Of a stretch of 64,000 nt of DNA, positions 17,168 to 28,407 are shown piece by piece. Source of the DNA: Rhodovulum sp. 12E13 (GTDB lineage: Bacteria; Pseudomonadota; Alphaproteobacteria; Rhodobacterales; Rhodobacteraceae). The notes beneath the pieces are model-generated. The model was not told the DNA's origin. It was given only the letters and a program-made list of their open reading frames with translations, and did not search any database. A program made the translations under genes and the position numbers. Each line of letters begins with the position of its first letter. The first letter of the stretch is position 1. Location: NCBI RefSeq assembly GCF_003340565.1, contig NZ_QPLK01000021.1, positions 1 through 64,000 on the forward strand. Reading direction: 5' to 3'.

Positions 17168-17389
17168 ATGCTCAAGTTCGCCCCCCCCGTCGCCCTGCTC
17201 GCCACCGCCGGGGCCGCCCTCGGCCATCCGGGCCACGATGCCGCCGCCGCGCAGGGCGCCGCCCACTGGCTGACCGAGTGGAGCCACTGGATCGTGCTCG
17301 CGCTCGCCGGCCTGGTCATGGCCGAACTCGGCCGCCGTGCGGTGCGCGCGCTCGTGGCCCGCCGTTCGCGCCGCGAAGACCGGGCGTGA
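17168..17389 (+). CDS. Small exported/membrane protein
   Basis: 73 aa. A leader (MLKFAPPVALLATAGAALG) is followed by HPGHDAAAAQGAAHWLTEWSHW, a membrane segment IVLALAGLVMAELGRRAVRAL and a basic tail RRSRREDRA. His residues in HPGHD and HW could bind metal. Type: periplasmic N-terminus with one C-terminal anchor. The ATG at 17168 follows GAAAGGAGACTGCC, a strong ribosome site, supporting a real gene. Confidence 0.75.
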   Translation: MLKFAPPVALLATAGAALGHPGHDAAAAQGAAHWLTEWSHWIVLALAGLVMAELGRRAVRALVARRSRREDRA

Positions 17390-17504
17390 CGCCAGGCACG
17401 CCCATCTGCGGCGCGCGCGCACGCGCCGGCTGTGGCGCGCACGACCTGGGCCACGCGGGCCTTCCGCCAAGGGCGGGCGGGATCGCCACGACCGGCCGCG
17501 CACC

Positions 17505-18296
17505 GTGACCGGGCGCGAGAGTGACATCGCCGTCATCGGGCACGGCCCCGTGGCGCGCGCCCTCGTCGCCGTCACCGGCCGGCCTGCCGCCGTGATCTGC
17601 CGGCCCGGCCGCGAGACCGCCGCCGAAGCCGCGATGGGCGCCCCCGCCGTGACCGAGGCAGCGACACTGCCTGAAGGGCTCGACTGCGTGGTCGAGGCAG
17701 GGGGGCATGCCGGCCTCAGGGCGCACGGCGCGGCGGTGCTCGACCGCGGCCTCGACCTGATCGCCGTGTCGCTCGGGGCGCTCGCCGACGACTCGCTCAT
17801 GACCGAACTGGCCGCGGCGGCCGAGCGGGCGGGCGCGCGCCTGCACCTGGCCACCGGCACCATCGGCGCGCTCGACGCGCTGTCGGCGGCGCGCGAAGGA
17901 GGTCTGACGCGCGTCGTCTATACGGGCCGAAAACCGCCCACCGGCTGGGCCGGCTCGCCCGCGCAGGACATTCTCGACCTCGCCGTGCTTGCGGCCCCCG
18001 CCACGCATTTCGAGGGCACCGCGCGGGCCTGCGCGCTGGCCTACCCCAAGAACGCCAACGTCGCCGCCGCCGTCGCCCTCGCCGGCCTCGGCTTCGACGC
18101 GACCGAGGCGCGGCTCGTGGCCGACCCCACGATCGGGGCGAACCTGCACGAGATCGAGGCCGAGGGCGCCTTCGGCCGCCTGACCTTCCGGATCGAGGGG
18201 CGTGGCCTGCCGGACACCCCCCGCTCCTCGGCGCTGACGGCGATGAGCCTCGTGCGCGCGGTGCGCGACCGGCGCCGCGCCGTCACCTTCGGCTGA
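17505..18296 (+). CDS. nadX: L-aspartate dehydrogenase-like (NadX)
   Basis: 263 aa. The Rossmann opening IAVIGHGPVARALV, then DCVVEAGGHAGLRAHG, IAVSLGALADDSL, LATGTIGALDALSAA and AYPKNANVAAAVALAGLG match the aspartate dehydrogenase family, which oxidises aspartate with NAD(P)+ to iminoaspartate, feeding NAD synthesis or nitrogen metabolism. KNANVAAA is the conserved C-domain signature. The GTG at 17505 is the start closest to the fold. The last 14 bp overlap the convergent sirtuin gene. Confidence 0.82.
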   Translation: MTGRESDIAVIGHGPVARALVAVTGRPAAVICRPGRETAAEAAMGAPAVTEAATLPEGLDCVVEAGGHAGLRAHGAAVLDRGLDLIAVSLGALADDSLMTELAAAAERAGARLHLATGTIGALDALSAAREGGLTRVVYTGRKPPTGWAGSPAQDILDLAVLAAPATHFEGTARACALAYPKNANVAAAVALAGLGFDATEARLVADPTIGANLHEIEAEGAFGRLTFRIEGRGLPDTPRSSALTAMSLVRAVRDRRRAVTFG

Positions 18297-18993
18297 CGCC
18301 TGCCGTGCTCAGGATTTCCGCCACCCAGGCGGGCACCAGCGCAGAGGCCGGGCCGAGGCGGCTCTCGTCGAAGAGGCTCGCCACCTCCGAGCGGTCGAGC
18401 GTGAGCTCGAGCGTGCGCGCGCCCGCCTCCGCCGCCTCCTGCACGAAGCCGGCGGCCGGGTAGACCGTGCCCGAGGTGCCGATGGCCACGAACAGGTCGG
18501 CGCGCTCGAGATGGGCCGCGATCTCGTCCATCCGGTAGGGGATCTCGCCGAACCACACCACGTCGGGCCGCGCCGCCGCGCCCCCGCAGGCGGGGCAGGC
18601 CGTGGCGGGCGACATCTCGGGAGGCGCGGCCCACCGGTGGTCGCAGGCGGCGCAGAGCGCCCGCATGAGCTCGCCGTGCATGTGGATGACGCGGGGCTGG
18701 CCGGCGCGCTCGTGCAGGTCGTCGATGTTCTGCGTGACCAGCACCACCTCGCCCGGCCACTCCGCCCCGAGCCGGGCGAGGGCGCGGTGGGCGGCGTTGG
18801 GCTCTGCCGACAGGCAGTCGGCCCGGCGGGCGTTGTAGAAGGCATGCACGAGGGCGGGGTCGCTTGCATACCCCTGCGGGGTCGCCACGTCCTCGAGGTC
18901 GTAGCGCGCCCAGAGCCCGCCCGCGTCGCGGAACGTGCCGAGCCCGCTCTCGGCCGAGACACCCGCGCCGGTGAGAATGACGATCTTCTCCAT
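18283..18993 (-). CDS. cobB: NAD-dependent protein deacylase (sirtuin)
   Basis: 236 aa. Sirtuin motifs in order: GAGVSAESGLGTFRD (NAD site), TQNIDDLHERAG, the catalytic His in IHMHGEL, a zinc site CAAC...CPAC, and GTSGTVYPAAGF. The Tyr/Arg pair marking class III (desuccinylase) enzymes appears as AFYNARR, so broad deacylase activity is likely. It removes acyl groups from lysines such as those of acetyl-CoA synthetase, whose gene starts the window, though they are not linked. It converges with nadX, overlapping by 14 bp. Confidence 0.93.
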   Translation of the reverse strand: MEKIVILTGAGVSAESGLGTFRDAGGLWARYDLEDVATPQGYASDPALVHAFYNARRADCLSAEPNAAHRALARLGAEWPGEVVLVTQNIDDLHERAGQPRVIHMHGELMRALCAACDHRWAAPPEMSPATACPACGGAAARPDVVWFGEIPYRMDEIAAHLERADLFVAIGTSGTVYPAAGFVQEAAEAGARTLELTLDRSEVASLFDESRLGPASALVPAWVAEILSTAGVSRR

Positions 18994-19274
18994 GCCGCCA
19001 CCATCGCCCGCCCGGCCCCGCAGGGCAACCGCGCAGGCCGTGCCCCGTCGCGCCGCCCCGGCGCCGGCTCTCGCGGCCGCGTCGGGATCTGCGTAGTCGG
19101 GGCGGAAAGAAGCAGGGGCCGCCGCGATGGGCGCGAGGCTGGGCGCGGGCAGCGCGACGGGGGCGACCGGGAGGACGCCGCGGGACCCCCGCCCAGAGGG
19201 CGCGCGGCGCTTTCCTGCTGGCTTTCGCCGCGGCTGCACGGTAACGCGCGGCCATCCCCTTTCAGGACGATCCC

Positions 19275-21092
19275 ATGGACCTGCGCAACATCGCCATCAT
19301 CGCCCATGTCGACCACGGCAAGACCACCCTCGTCGACGAGCTGCTCAAGCAGTCGGGCGCCTTCCGAGAGAACCAGGCGGTCGCCGAGCGCGCGATGGAC
19401 AGCAACGCGCTGGAGCGCGAGCGCGGCATCACCATCCTCGCCAAGGCGACCAGCGTCGAATGGCACGGCACCCGGATCAACATCGTCGACACGCCCGGCC
19501 ACGCCGATTTCGGCGGCGAGGTCGAGCGCATCCTGTCGATGGTCGACGGCGTGGTGCTGCTGGTCGATGCCGCCGAGGGGCCGATGCCGCAGACCAAGTT
19601 CGTCACCTCCAAGGCGCTCGCCCTCGGCCTGCGCCCCATCGTGGTGCTCAACAAGGTCGACAAGCCGGACGCCGAGCCCGACCGCGCGCTCGACGAGGTG
19701 TTCGATCTCTTCGCCGGCCTCGACGCCGACGAGGACCAGCTCGATTTCCCCCACCTCTACGCCTCGGGCCGCTCCGGCTGGGCCGATGCCGAGCTGACAG
19801 GGCCGCGCAAGGATCTCGACGCGCTGTTCCGCCTGATCGTCAACCACGTGCCCCGCCCCAAGCAGCAGGCGCGGGCCGACGAGGATTTCCGCATGCTCGC
19901 CACCACGCTCGCGGCCGATCCCTTCCTCGGCCGCCTGCTGACGGGGCGCATCGAATCGGGGCGCGTGCGCACTGGCCAGACCGTGCAGGCGCTCTCCCGT
20001 GTCGGCCAGAAGATCGAGCAGTTCCGCGTGGCCAAGGTGCAGGCGTTCCGCGGCCTCGGACTGGACGAGATCGACGAAGGGGTGGCGGGCGACATCGTCA
20101 CGCTGGCCGGCATGCAGAAGGCGACCGTGGCCGACACCATCTGCGCGCTCGCCGTGGACGATCCGCTGCCGGCCCAGCCGATCGACCCGCCGACGATCTC
20201 GGTCACCTTCGGCATCAACGACAGCCCGCTCGCCGGACGCGACGGCAAGAAGGTGCAGAGCCGCGTCATCCGCGAGCGGCTGATGCGCGAGGCCGAGACG
20301 AATGTCGCCATCCGCGTCACCGACACGCCCGGCGGCGAGGCGTTCGACGTGGCCGGCCGGGGCGAGCTGCAGATGGGGGTGCTGATCGAGAACATGCGGC
20401 GCGAGGGCTTCGAGCTGTCGATCTCGCGCCCCCGCGTGCTGACCCGCGAGGAAGACGGCCGGCGGATGGAGCCGGTCGAGGAAGTCACCATCGACGTCGA
20501 CGACGAGCATGCCGGCGCCGTGATCGAGAAGCTCACCGGCCCGCGCAAGGGCGAGATGGCCGAGATGCGCCAGCAGGGGGGCAAGACGCGCATCGTCGCC
20601 CATGTCCCCTCGCGCGGGCTGATCGGCTATCACGGCGAGTTCCTGACCGACACCCGCGGAACGGGCGTGCTCAACCGCGTCTTCCACGGCTGGGTGCCGT
20701 GGAAGGGGGCCATCCCCGGCCGGCGGGCGGGCGTGCTGATCTCGATGGAGAACGGTCAGTCGGTCGCCTACGCGCTGTGGAACCTCGAGGGGCGGGGCAA
20801 GCTGTTCATCGGGGCGCAGGAAGACGTCTACGAGGGCATGATCATCGGCGAGCATTCGCGCGAGAACGACCTCGAGGTGAACCCGCTCAAGGGCAAGAAG
20901 CTGACCAACGTGCGCGCTGCGGGCAAGGACGACGCCGTGACGCTCACGCCGCCTGTCCGCCTCAGCCTGGAGGAAGCCATCGCCTATATCGACGACGACG
21001 AATTGGTCGAGGTGACGCCCAAGGCGATCCGCCTGCGCAAGCGGTTCCTCGACCCGCACGAGCGCAAGCGGCAGGCCCGCGCCGCCGGATGA
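19275..21092 (+). CDS. typA: Translational GTPase TypA/BipA
   Basis: 605 aa, full length. G1 AHVDHGKTT, switch region [14 protein letters not shown]3 [15 protein letters not shown]4 NKVDKP and the C-terminal TypA motifs ([59 protein letters not shown]) are all present. It binds 70S ribosomes and supports ribosome assembly and stress growth. The ATG at 19275 follows AGGACGATCCC. Its stop overlaps the start of the next gene by 4 bp. Confidence 0.97.
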   Translation: MDLRNIAIIAHVDHGKTTLVDELLKQSGAFRENQAVAERAMDSNALERERGITILAKATSVEWHGTRINIVDTPGHADFGGEVERILSMVDGVVLLVDAAEGPMPQTKFVTSKALALGLRPIVVLNKVDKPDAEPDRALDEVFDLFAGLDADEDQLDFPHLYASGRSGWADAELTGPRKDLDALFRLIVNHVPRPKQQARADEDFRMLATTLAADPFLGRLLTGRIESGRVRTGQTVQALSRVGQKIEQFRVAKVQAFRGLGLDEIDEGVAGDIVTLAGMQKATVADTICALAVDDPLPAQPIDPPTISVTFGINDSPLAGRDGKKVQSRVIRERLMREAETNVAIRVTDTPGGEAFDVAGRGELQMGVLIENMRREGFELSISRPRVLTREEDGRRMEPVEEVTIDVDDEHAGAVIEKLTGPRKGEMAEMRQQGGKTRIVAHVPSRGLIGYHGEFLTDTRGTGVLNRVFHGWVPWKGAIPGRRAGVLISMENGQSVAYALWNLEGRGKLFIGAQEDVYEGMIIGEHSRENDLEVNPLKGKKLTNVRAAGKDDAVTLTPPVRLSLEEAIAYIDDDELVEVTPKAIRLRKRFLDPHERKRQARAAG

Positions 21093-21751
21093 GAGGGGCG
21101 GCGGCCGCACTCGCCCTCTGGGCCGCTGCCGCTGCCGCTGCCGGGGCCGAGCCACGCCCCTGCCCCGGCACCGGCATCACGGTCGAGGCCGACCCGGCCC
21201 TCGCGCCCCGGATCTGCCGCGTGGCCAGCGAAACCGCCGAGCGTCTGTCGCGCTGCGGCCTGCCCCTGTCCGGGCCGGTCGAGATCCGCGTCGTCGCGGC
21301 GCTGCCCGAGGCCTGCACCGGCCTCTACCATTGCGGCGCCCGGCGGATCGACGTGCTGGCGCCGGGCGCACTCGAGACGGCGCGCCGTTCCGACACCGCC
21401 TTCGCCACGATCCCCGCGCCCGCCTATTTCGACAGCCTGATCGCCCACGAGATCGCGCATGCCGCGCATGATGCCGTCCCCTGCCCCTTCGGCACCTGCG
21501 AGGTGACGGGCGAATACGTGGCCTATACTGCCCAGATCGCCGCCCTGCCCGAGGCCGACCGGGCGGCGTTCCTCGCGGCGGCCGGCGTCGCCGCGGCCAA
21601 CAGGGCCGATCTGTCGCTCGTTCTGCTCAAGCTCGACCCCGCCCGCTTCGCCGCATCGGCCGTTCGCCATCTCGACGCCCGGGGGGATCCGTGCGCCTAC
21701 CTTGCCGCCATCGGCCGCGGCGATATCGTGCTCGACCGCCAGCGGCCCTGA
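21089..21751 (+). CDS. Secreted HExxH protein, paralogue A
   Basis: 220 aa with a signal peptide (about 1-20). The sequence YFDSLIAHEIAHAAHDAV carries H120-E-x-x-H124, and E142 in GEYVAYTAQ follows 22 residues after the first His, a plausible third zinc ligand. Cys pairs (CRVAS...SRCGLP, CTGLYHCGARR, CPFGTC) suggest disulfides and periplasmic or extracellular location. It is homologous to the protein encoded at 22320-23015 with identical motif spacing. The ATGA overlap with typA implies coupling. I do not recognise a characterised homologue. Confidence 0.83.
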   Translation: MRGAAAALALWAAAAAAAGAEPRPCPGTGITVEADPALAPRICRVASETAERLSRCGLPLSGPVEIRVVAALPEACTGLYHCGARRIDVLAPGALETARRSDTAFATIPAPAYFDSLIAHEIAHAAHDAVPCPFGTCEVTGEYVAYTAQIAALPEADRAAFLAAAGVAAANRADLSLVLLKLDPARFAASAVRHLDARGDPCAYLAAIGRGDIVLDRQRP

Positions 21752-21765
21752 CCGGCGGGGCGCCC

Positions 21766-22233
<468 letters not shown>

Positions 22234-22319
22234 CGCCGCGACGGGACTTCTTCGTTGACCGGCATCAATGAGGCGACCTGCCGATGCGCCGATGATGAAC
22301 CGCCCGACAGGAGACAGAC

Positions 22320-23015
22320 ATGCCCGCAAGACCGACCGCCCTGGCCAGTGTCGCGGCCTTGGCAATATCTGCAGCCGTGGGCGCCCTGGCAGACGCCACC
22401 GCCTGCGGCGACCCGATGCTGGCGGTCGACGCGCCCGACGCCGCCATCGTCGAGCGTGTCTGCACCGCGGCGATGACCGCGAAGGCGCAGCTCGCCACCT
22501 GCGGCCTGACGCAGAGCCGCGCCGTGCGCATAGAGATCGTGCCCGGGATCGACGGCCCGTCCGACACGTGCGTCGGGTTCTACCAGTGCGGCACCGACAC
22601 GATCGCGCTCGTCCCGCCGTCGGCCGTGCCCGAGGTCATGCCCGGCGACAGCGTGTTCGCAACGCTCGACCCGCAGGTCTATTACGACAGCCTCGTCGTG
22701 CACGAACTGGCCCACGCCCTGATGGACCAGGCCGAGTGCGCCCACCCCAGATGCGACTCCGACAAGGAATATGTCGCCTACGCCATGCAGTTTCTCAGCC
22801 TCCCCGAGAGCGCACGGGACACTCTGCTGTCGTGGCGCGAGCGGCCGCAAGAGGTGCCGCAGGAGCGGCTGAACGACATCCTGCTGTGGATGAAGCCCGA
22901 TATCTTCGCCTTCACCGCGTGGGCGCATTTCGACGGGCTCGACGACGGCTGCGCCTTCGTGCAGGGCATTGTCCGGGGAGAGACGACGCTGCAGCTGCCC
23001 GATTTCCTGCCCTAG
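22320..23015 (+). CDS. Secreted HExxH protein, paralogue B
   Basis: 231 aa. The signal peptide ends near LADATA. YYDSLVVHELAHALMDQAE gives H128-E-x-x-H132 and KEYVAYAMQFL gives E150, again 22 residues after the first His, exactly as in the protein at 21089. Shared motifs include CTAAM..AQLATCGL, CVGFYQCG, and the C-terminal AWAHFDGLDDGCAFVQGI paired with AVRHLDARGDPCAYLAAI. The Cys pattern is conserved. A zinc peptidase or a peptidase-derived binding protein is likely. ATG at 22320 after GGAGACAGAC. Confidence 0.83.
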   Translation: MPARPTALASVAALAISAAVGALADATACGDPMLAVDAPDAAIVERVCTAAMTAKAQLATCGLTQSRAVRIEIVPGIDGPSDTCVGFYQCGTDTIALVPPSAVPEVMPGDSVFATLDPQVYYDSLVVHELAHALMDQAECAHPRCDSDKEYVAYAMQFLSLPESARDTLLSWRERPQEVPQERLNDILLWMKPDIFAFTAWAHFDGLDDGCAFVQGIVRGETTLQLPDFLP

Positions 23016-23308
23016 GCGCCCTCGACGATCATCAGCTCCCGCTCGGAGGCGCCGCGCGCGTGGCTCAGCGCCTCCTGGTAGGTGTCGGAGCGATAGCAGG
23101 CCTCGGCCGCCTCTAGCGAGGGGAAGCGCGCGACCACGTTGCGCGGCCGCTCCCTGCCCTCGAGCTGCACGAAGCGGCCGCCGCGGGCGAGGAACTCGCC
23201 GCCATGGGCGGCGATGGCCTCGGTCGCCAGCGCGGCGTAGCGGGCATAGGCCGCCTCGTCGGTCACGGTGACGTGGGCGATCCAGTAGGCCGGTTTCGTC
23301 TCGCTCAT
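23012..23308 (-). CDS. DUF1330 family protein
   Basis: 98 aa, whole family length. [38 protein letters not shown], then [28 protein letters not shown] is the dimeric ferredoxin-like DUF1330 fold. No catalytic role is known for most members. Its ATG overlaps the alaS stop (ATGA), so it is co-translated with alaS. Its own stop overlaps the end of the convergent HExxH gene. Confidence 0.92.
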   Translation of the reverse strand: MSETKPAYWIAHVTVTDEAAYARYAALATEAIAAHGGEFLARGGRFVQLEGRERPRNVVARFPSLEAAEACYRSDTYQEALSHARGASERELMIVEGA

Positions 23309-26001
23309 TCCGCAGCCACCTTCTGCAGCACCTGTTCCGCCGCCGCGATGGCGGCCTCGGCGTTGGCGGCATCCTTCCCGCCGCCCTGCGCCATGTCGGG
23401 CCGGCCGCCGCCGCCCTTGCCGCCGAGCTGCGCCACCGCCGCCTGCACGATGTCGACGGCCGAAAGGCGCCCCGTCAGGTTGTCGGTCACACCGGCCGCA
23501 ACCGCGGCCTTTCCGCCCGTGTCGGCGATCAGCAGGATCGCGCCCGACCCGATGCGCTGCTTGTGGGCGTCGATCAGGCCCGGCAGATCCTTGCCCGTCA
23601 CGCCGGAGAGCACCTGCGCGAGGAACGGCGTGCCGCCCACGTCGCGCGCGTCGGGGCCCGCGGCATCGCCGGCCGCCTGCCCCCCGCCTGCCAGAGCGAG
23701 CTGCCGGCGCAGCTCGGCCACCTCGGCCGCGAGGCTCTTTCGCTCGTCGACCAGCGCCTTGACACGGTCCACCACCTCGTCGCGCGGCGCCTTGACGGCA
23801 CCCGCCACGGCAGCCACCCGCGCGGCCTGATCGGCCAGGTAGCGGCGCGCAGCCTCGCCCGTCAGCGCCTCGACCCGGCGCACGCCCGACGACGAGGCGC
23901 CCTCGCCCACCGTCACGAACAGCCCGATGTCGCCGGTCTGGCGCACGTGGGTGCCGCCGCACAGCTCGATCGACCACGTCTCGCCGTCGGCGCCCTTGCC
24001 CGTCGGCGCCCGGCCCATCGAGACCACGCGCACCTCGTCGCCGTATTTCTCGCCGAACAGCGCCTGCGCGCCGAGCGCGCGGGCGTCGTCGGTCGGCATG
24101 ATCCGCGTCACCACGGGCGCGTTCTGCCGGATGAAGGCGTTGACCTCGGCCTCGACCGCCTCGATGTCGTCGCGCGAGAGCGCGGTGGTGTGGCTGAAGT
24201 CGAAGCGCAGCCGGTCGGGCGCATTGAGCGACCCCCGCTGCGCGACGTGCTCGCCCAGCCGCTGCCGCAGCGCCTCGTGCAATAGATGCGTGGCCGAGTG
24301 ATTGGCCCGGATCGCGCCGCGCCGCGCATGGTCGACCTCGAGCTTCGCGGGCGTGCCGGGCTCGATCCGCCCCTGCTCGACCTCGGCGAAGTGGATGTGC
24401 ACGCCCGCCACCTTCCGGCAGTCGGTGATCCGGGCGCGCCCCTCGTCGGTGGTCAGCACCCCGGTGTCGCCCACCTGCCCGCCCGCCTCGGCGTAGAACG
24501 GCGTCTGGTTGAGCACCACCTGCACGGTTTCGCCCGCCTGCGCGGCCTCGACCCGCGCGCCGTCCTTCACCACCGCCAGGATCTGGCCCTCGGCCACCTC
24601 GGTGTCGTAGCCGAGAAAGTCGGTCGTGCCGTGCGCATCGGCGATGTCGAACCACACGCCGGCATCCGCCACCTCGCCCGAGCCCGCCCAGGCGGCGCGC
24701 GCCTTGCGCTTCTGCTCGGCCATCGCCGCATCGAAGCCCGCCTGGTCGACACTGCGGCCCCGCTCGCGCAGCGCGTCCTGCGTGAGGTCGAGCGGGAAGC
24801 CGTAGGTGTCGTAGAGCCTGAAGGCCGTCTCGCCGGGCAGCGCCGTGCCCTCGGGCAGATGCTGCAACTCGTCGTCGAGCAGGCGCAGGCCCCGCTCCAG
24901 CGTCTGGCGAAACCGCTCTTCCTCGGTCTCGAGCGTGGCCTCGATCAGCGCGCGCGCCTCGTGCAGCTCGGGGTAATGCGCCCCCATCTGGCGCACCAGC
25001 TCGGGCACCAGCCGGTGCATCAGCGGATCCTTCGTGCCGAGCAGGTGCGCGTGCCGCATCGCCCGCCGCATGATCCGCCGCAGCACGTAGCCCCGCCCCT
25101 CGCCCGAGGGCAGCACGCCGTCCGCGATCAGGAAGCTGACCGAGCGCAGGTGGTCGGCGATGACACGGTGATGGGTGCGCCCCGGCCCGTCGGGATCGGT
25201 GGAGCTTTCGTGCGCGCTCGCCTCGATCAGGGCGCGCATCAGGTCGGTGGCGTAATTGTCGTTGGTGCCCTGCAAGAGCGCCGCGACACGCTCGATCCCC
25301 ATGCCGGTGTCGATCGACTGTGCGGCGAGCTCGCGGCGCGAGCCGTCCTCGAACTGCTCGTATTGCATGAAGACGAGGTTCCAGATCTCGACGAAGCGGT
25401 CGCCGTCCTCCTCGGGGCTGCCCGGCGGGCCGCCCCAGATGTGATCGCCGTGGTCGTAGAAGATCTCCGAGCAGGGCCCGCAGGGGCCGGTATTGCCCAT
25501 CATCCAGAAGTTGTCGTCGGTGGCGATGCGCAGGATGCGCTCGTCGGGCAGGCCGGCGACCTTCTTCCACAGGCCCGCCGCCTCGTCGTCGGTGTGGTAG
25601 ACGGTGACGAGCAGGCGGGAGGGGTCGATGCCGAGCTCCTTCGTGACGACCTCCCACGCGAAGGGGATCGCCTGCTCCTTGAAGTAGTCGCCGAACGAGA
25701 AGTTGCCGAGCATCTCGAAGAAGGTGTGGTGCCGGTTGGTATAGCCGACATTGTCGAGGTCGTTGTGCTTGCCCCCGGCGCGCACGCATTTCTGCGAGGT
25801 CGTGGCGCGGGTGTAGTCGCGCGTCTCGAGCCCGGTGAACAGGTTCTTGAACTGCACCATGCCCGAATTGGCGAACATCAGCGTCGGGTCGTTCCTCGGA
25901 ACGAGCGGAGAAGAGGGCACCACCGCGTGCCCCTGCCTCGCGAAATAGTCGAGGAAGGTCGAGCGGATCTCGGCGAGGGAAAGCGCGGACTGGCTGGACA
26001 T
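23305..26001 (-). CDS. alaS: Alanyl-tRNA synthetase
   Basis: 898 aa. The catalytic domain opens [40 protein letters not shown]. Class II motifs, the editing domain with [12 protein letters not shown] and the zinc-binding [13 protein letters not shown], and a Gly-rich C-terminal domain ([16 protein letters not shown]) complete the normal architecture. It charges tRNA-Ala and edits Ser/Gly mischarging. The start at 25999-26001 gives the usual N-terminus [14 protein letters not shown]. Confidence 0.98.
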   Translation of the reverse strand: MSSQSALSLAEIRSTFLDYFARQGHAVVPSSPLVPRNDPTLMFANSGMVQFKNLFTGLETRDYTRATTSQKCVRAGGKHNDLDNVGYTNRHHTFFEMLGNFSFGDYFKEQAIPFAWEVVTKELGIDPSRLLVTVYHTDDEAAGLWKKVAGLPDERILRIATDDNFWMMGNTGPCGPCSEIFYDHGDHIWGGPPGSPEEDGDRFVEIWNLVFMQYEQFEDGSRRELAAQSIDTGMGIERVAALLQGTNDNYATDLMRALIEASAHESSTDPDGPGRTHHRVIADHLRSVSFLIADGVLPSGEGRGYVLRRIMRRAMRHAHLLGTKDPLMHRLVPELVRQMGAHYPELHEARALIEATLETEEERFRQTLERGLRLLDDELQHLPEGTALPGETAFRLYDTYGFPLDLTQDALRERGRSVDQAGFDAAMAEQKRKARAAWAGSGEVADAGVWFDIADAHGTTDFLGYDTEVAEGQILAVVKDGARVEAAQAGETVQVVLNQTPFYAEAGGQVGDTGVLTTDEGRARITDCRKVAGVHIHFAEVEQGRIEPGTPAKLEVDHARRGAIRANHSATHLLHEALRQRLGEHVAQRGSLNAPDRLRFDFSHTTALSRDDIEAVEAEVNAFIRQNAPVVTRIMPTDDARALGAQALFGEKYGDEVRVVSMGRAPTGKGADGETWSIELCGGTHVRQTGDIGLFVTVGEGASSSGVRRVEALTGEAARRYLADQAARVAAVAGAVKAPRDEVVDRVKALVDERKSLAAEVAELRRQLALAGGGQAAGDAAGPDARDVGGTPFLAQVLSGVTGKDLPGLIDAHKQRIGSGAILLIADTGGKAAVAAGVTDNLTGRLSAVDIVQAAVAQLGGKGGGGRPDMAQGGGKDAANAEAAIAAAEQVLQKVAAE

Positions 26002-26532
26002 GGGGCGGTGAGGTCTCTCGCTGGGTCGGGGCCGTACCGAAGCACCGGCGTGAGATAGTCAAGCCGCGGCCGGGTGTCCACAGCCCGACTCGCCCCGCCG
26101 CCCCGGAGGAGCGATCCGGCCCGGGCCGGCCGGCACGCAGTCTCTCCCACGCCCGACGCGCCCGGCGACCTTGGCGACGGGGCGCAGGCCGCCGACCGCC
26201 ATGCCCGCCGACCGTCCGCGTTCGGCGCCCCGCGGCCGGGAGGCACACGACACCGAGCGCCTCCGGACACGTCGCAGCACGCCGTCTGCCCATCATCTTG
26301 GCCCAAATACTCCGGGGGAGTCGCCCGGCCCGGGCGACGGGGGCAGCGCCCCCGCCCCCGAGCGGGGTCGCGCCCACCCTCTCCGACGTCCACGCGCTCT
26401 ACCGTGCCAGCGCCCGCATGGCCTGAAAGGTGCGGAGCCTGCGCCGCCTCCGACCTGCAAGATGCGGCGCCCGCAAGGCGAGCGCACGCGACTCGCTCAT
26501 GCCCGGGCTTGCGCCCGAAGCGCGCCTATGGC
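26002..26532. other. alaS-recA intergenic region
   Basis: About 530 bp between alaS (leftward) and the end of recA (leftward). It should contain the alaS promoter and the recA terminator. Apart from one copy of a dispersed repeat (26291-26356) I see no gene; the frames across it translate to Arg/Pro-rich sequence without motifs. Confidence 0.5.
26291..26356 (+). repeat. Dispersed intergenic repeat with stem-loops, copy 1
   Basis: A 28-bp core starting CATCATCTTGG and containing CAAATACTCCGGGGG (26291-26318) matches another copy at 46820-46847 in 27 of 28 positions. Here it is followed by the perfect palindrome GTCGCCCGGCCCGGGCGAC and a GGGGGC/GCCCCC hairpin. Located between genes and ending in GC-rich hairpins, it resembles a repetitive intergenic transcription-end element. 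Confidence 0.8.
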
Positions 26533-27606
26533 TCAGGCCTCGACCACATCGTCGTCGCCGCCGTCCCCGGACATGTGGAAGTCGAGCCCGTGGGCGGCGC
26601 GGATCTTGTCCTCGATCGACAGCGCCACGTCCGGATGCTCCCTCAGGAAGGTCTTGGCGTTCTCGCGTCCCTGACCGATCCGCTCGTCGGCATAGGAATA
26701 CCACGCGCCCGACTTCTCGACCACGCCCGCCTTCACGCCGAGGTCGATCAGCTCGCCGGTCTTGGAGATACCCGCGCCGTACATGATGTCGAACTCGACC
26801 TGCTTGAACGGCGGGGCGACCTTGTTCTTGACCACCTTGACGCGGGTGGCGTTGCCCACCACCTCGTCGCGGTCCTTGATCGCGCCAATCCGGCGGATGT
26901 CGAGCCGGACGGAAGAGTAGAATTTCAGCGCGTTTCCGCCCGTCGTCGTCTCCGGCGAGCCGAACATCACGCCAATCTTCATCCGGATCTGGTTGATGAA
27001 GATCACCATGCAGTTCGAGCGCGAGATCGAGGCGGTCAGCTTTCGCATCGCCTGGCTCATCAGGCGGGCATGCACCCCCACCGACGAATCGCCCATGTCG
27101 CCCTCGAGCTCCGACTTGGGCGTCAGCGCCGCCACCGAGTCGACCACCACGAGCGACACCGCGCCAGAGCGCACCAGCGTGTCGGTGATCTCGAGCGCCT
27201 GTTCGCCGGTGTCGGGCTGCGAGATCAGCAGCTCGTCGAGATCCACCCCCAGCTTGCGGGCATATTGCGGGTCGAGCGCGTGTTCGGCGTCGACGAAGGC
27301 GCAGACGCCGCCCTTCTTCTGCTCCTCGGCGACGACGTGCAGCGTCAGCGTGGTCTTGCCGGAGCTTTCCGGCCCGTAGATCTCGATCACCCGGCCCTTG
27401 GGCAGGCCACCGATGCCGAGCGCGATGTCGAGGCCGAGCGAGCCGGTCGAGGTCGCCTCGATCTCGGCCACGGGGTTGTCGCCCCCGAGCTTCATGATCG
27501 AGCCCTTGCCGAACTGCCGCTCGATCTGCGCGAGCGCCGAATCCAGCGCCTTCTGCTTGTCCGCGCTCTTCTTGTCCACCATGTCCAGAAGGGTCCCCGT
27601 GGCCAT
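26533..27606 (-). CDS. recA: Recombinase RecA
   Basis: 357 aa. Walker [10 protein letters not shown], the [17 protein letters not shown] region, L2 loop [20 protein letters not shown] and the acidic C-terminus [12 protein letters not shown] are present. It forms filaments on ssDNA for strand exchange and stimulates LexA self-cleavage. The start at CAT 27604-27606 ([13 protein letters not shown]) follows AAGGAGCCGAAAG; a longer frame adds 13 unlikely residues. An SOS box overlaps the promoter about 80 bp upstream. Confidence 0.98.
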   Translation of the reverse strand: MATGTLLDMVDKKSADKQKALDSALAQIERQFGKGSIMKLGGDNPVAEIEATSTGSLGLDIALGIGGLPKGRVIEIYGPESSGKTTLTLHVVAEEQKKGGVCAFVDAEHALDPQYARKLGVDLDELLISQPDTGEQALEITDTLVRSGAVSLVVVDSVAALTPKSELEGDMGDSSVGVHARLMSQAMRKLTASISRSNCMVIFINQIRMKIGVMFGSPETTTGGNALKFYSSVRLDIRRIGAIKDRDEVVGNATRVKVVKNKVAPPFKQVEFDIMYGAGISKTGELIDLGVKAGVVEKSGAWYSYADERIGQGRENAKTFLREHPDVALSIEDKIRAAHGLDFHMSGDGGDDDVVEA

Positions 27607-27676
27607 CTTTCGGCTCCTTGTCTCACAGGCCGGAGCGGGCGGCAACGGCGCCCCCGGCCCGGCATCGACTGCTCGT

Positions 27677-27691
27677 GTTCACCTCTTGTTC
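27677..27691. promoter_or_regulatory. LexA SOS box of recA (GTTC-N7-GTTC)
   Basis: GTTCACCTCTTGTTC is an exact copy of the alphaproteobacterial LexA site (direct repeat GTTC with 7-bp spacer). It overlaps the candidate -10 of recA, the placement expected for LexA repression. It could also act on the divergent sulfotransferase-like gene, whose start is 120 bp to the right. Confidence 0.88.
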
Positions 27692-27716
27692 TACCGTGAA
27701 GGGGCGACGCGGGCAA
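27688..27716 (-). promoter_or_regulatory. Candidate recA promoter
   Basis: On the minus strand TTGCCC (27711-27716) and TAGAAC (27688-27693) are separated by exactly 17 bp. Each has four of six consensus matches, and the -10 is embedded in the SOS box. The leader to the recA start would be about 75 nt. Confidence 0.55.
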
Positions 27717-27810
27717 TTCAAGAAAAATCTTCGACACCTCGCGGAATGACCCGATTCTGGTTAATGGGCCGTTAGCGAATGGGGAGATGCGCGGAAGGGT
27801 CGGGCGGGCG

Positions 27811-28407
27811 ATGATGGTGTTCTGGAAGGCGCGGCTGGTGATCCTCGCCGTGCCCAAGACCGGCTCGGAGGCGCTCGAGGCCGCGCTCGCCCCCCACGCC
27901 GACATGGCGATCCGCTTTCCGCCCTTCTACCGGCACATGAACGTGGCCTGGTACGAGAAGAGCCTGAAGAAGCTGTTCCTGCCCCGGGACAAGGCGCGCC
28001 TCGAGACGCTCGCGGTGGTGCGCGAGCCGGTCGACTGGCTGGGCAGCTGGTATCGCTACCGCGCGCGCCCCGATCTCGACGGTACCGAGCGGAGCACCAG
28101 GGCGCTGGGCTTTGCCGATTTCGTCGAGGGCTGGCTGGCCGAGCCGCCGCCCGCCTTCGCCAACGTGGGCCGCCAGAGCCGCTTCTGCGCGCGGTCCGAC
28201 GGCAGCCTCGGCGTCGACCACCTCTTCGCCTACGAGGCGCCCGCGACGCTGCATGCCTTTCTCGAGGCGCGCACGGGGCTGGCGGTGCGGACGGAGCGGG
28301 TGAACGTCTCTCCGCCGCGCGACACGGCTCTGCCCGTGGCGCTGCGGGAGCGGCTGCGGCGCGAGGCGGCGGCCGAGTTCGAGCTGCACGCTCGGGCGCG
28401 CCGCTAG
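27811..28407 (+). CDS. Sulfotransferase-family-like protein
   Basis: 198 aa. WKARLVILAVPKTGSEALEAAL is the P-loop-like 5'-phosphosulfate motif of PAPS sulfotransferases. LETLAVVREPVDWLGSWYRYR matches the 3'-phosphate-binding Arg/Ser region, and DHLFAYEAPATLHAFLEARTGL the C-terminal helix. The acceptor substrate is unknown; small members of this type are common in marine Rhodobacterales. Methionines at 27787, 27811 and 27814 are possible starts. The last two place the first strand correctly. Confidence 0.75.
   Translation: MMVFWKARLVILAVPKTGSEALEAALAPHADMAIRFPPFYRHMNVAWYEKSLKKLFLPRDKARLETLAVVREPVDWLGSWYRYRARPDLDGTERSTRALGFADFVEGWLAEPPPAFANVGRQSRFCARSDGSLGVDHLFAYEAPATLHAFLEARTGLAVRTERVNVSPPRDTALPVALRERLRREAAAEFELHARARR

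Noticed and set aside
18309-21155. A very long reverse open frame antisense to typA
   Set aside because: It is rich in His/Arg/Asp/Leu with no motifs and mirrors typA codons. typA is unmistakable on the plus strand.
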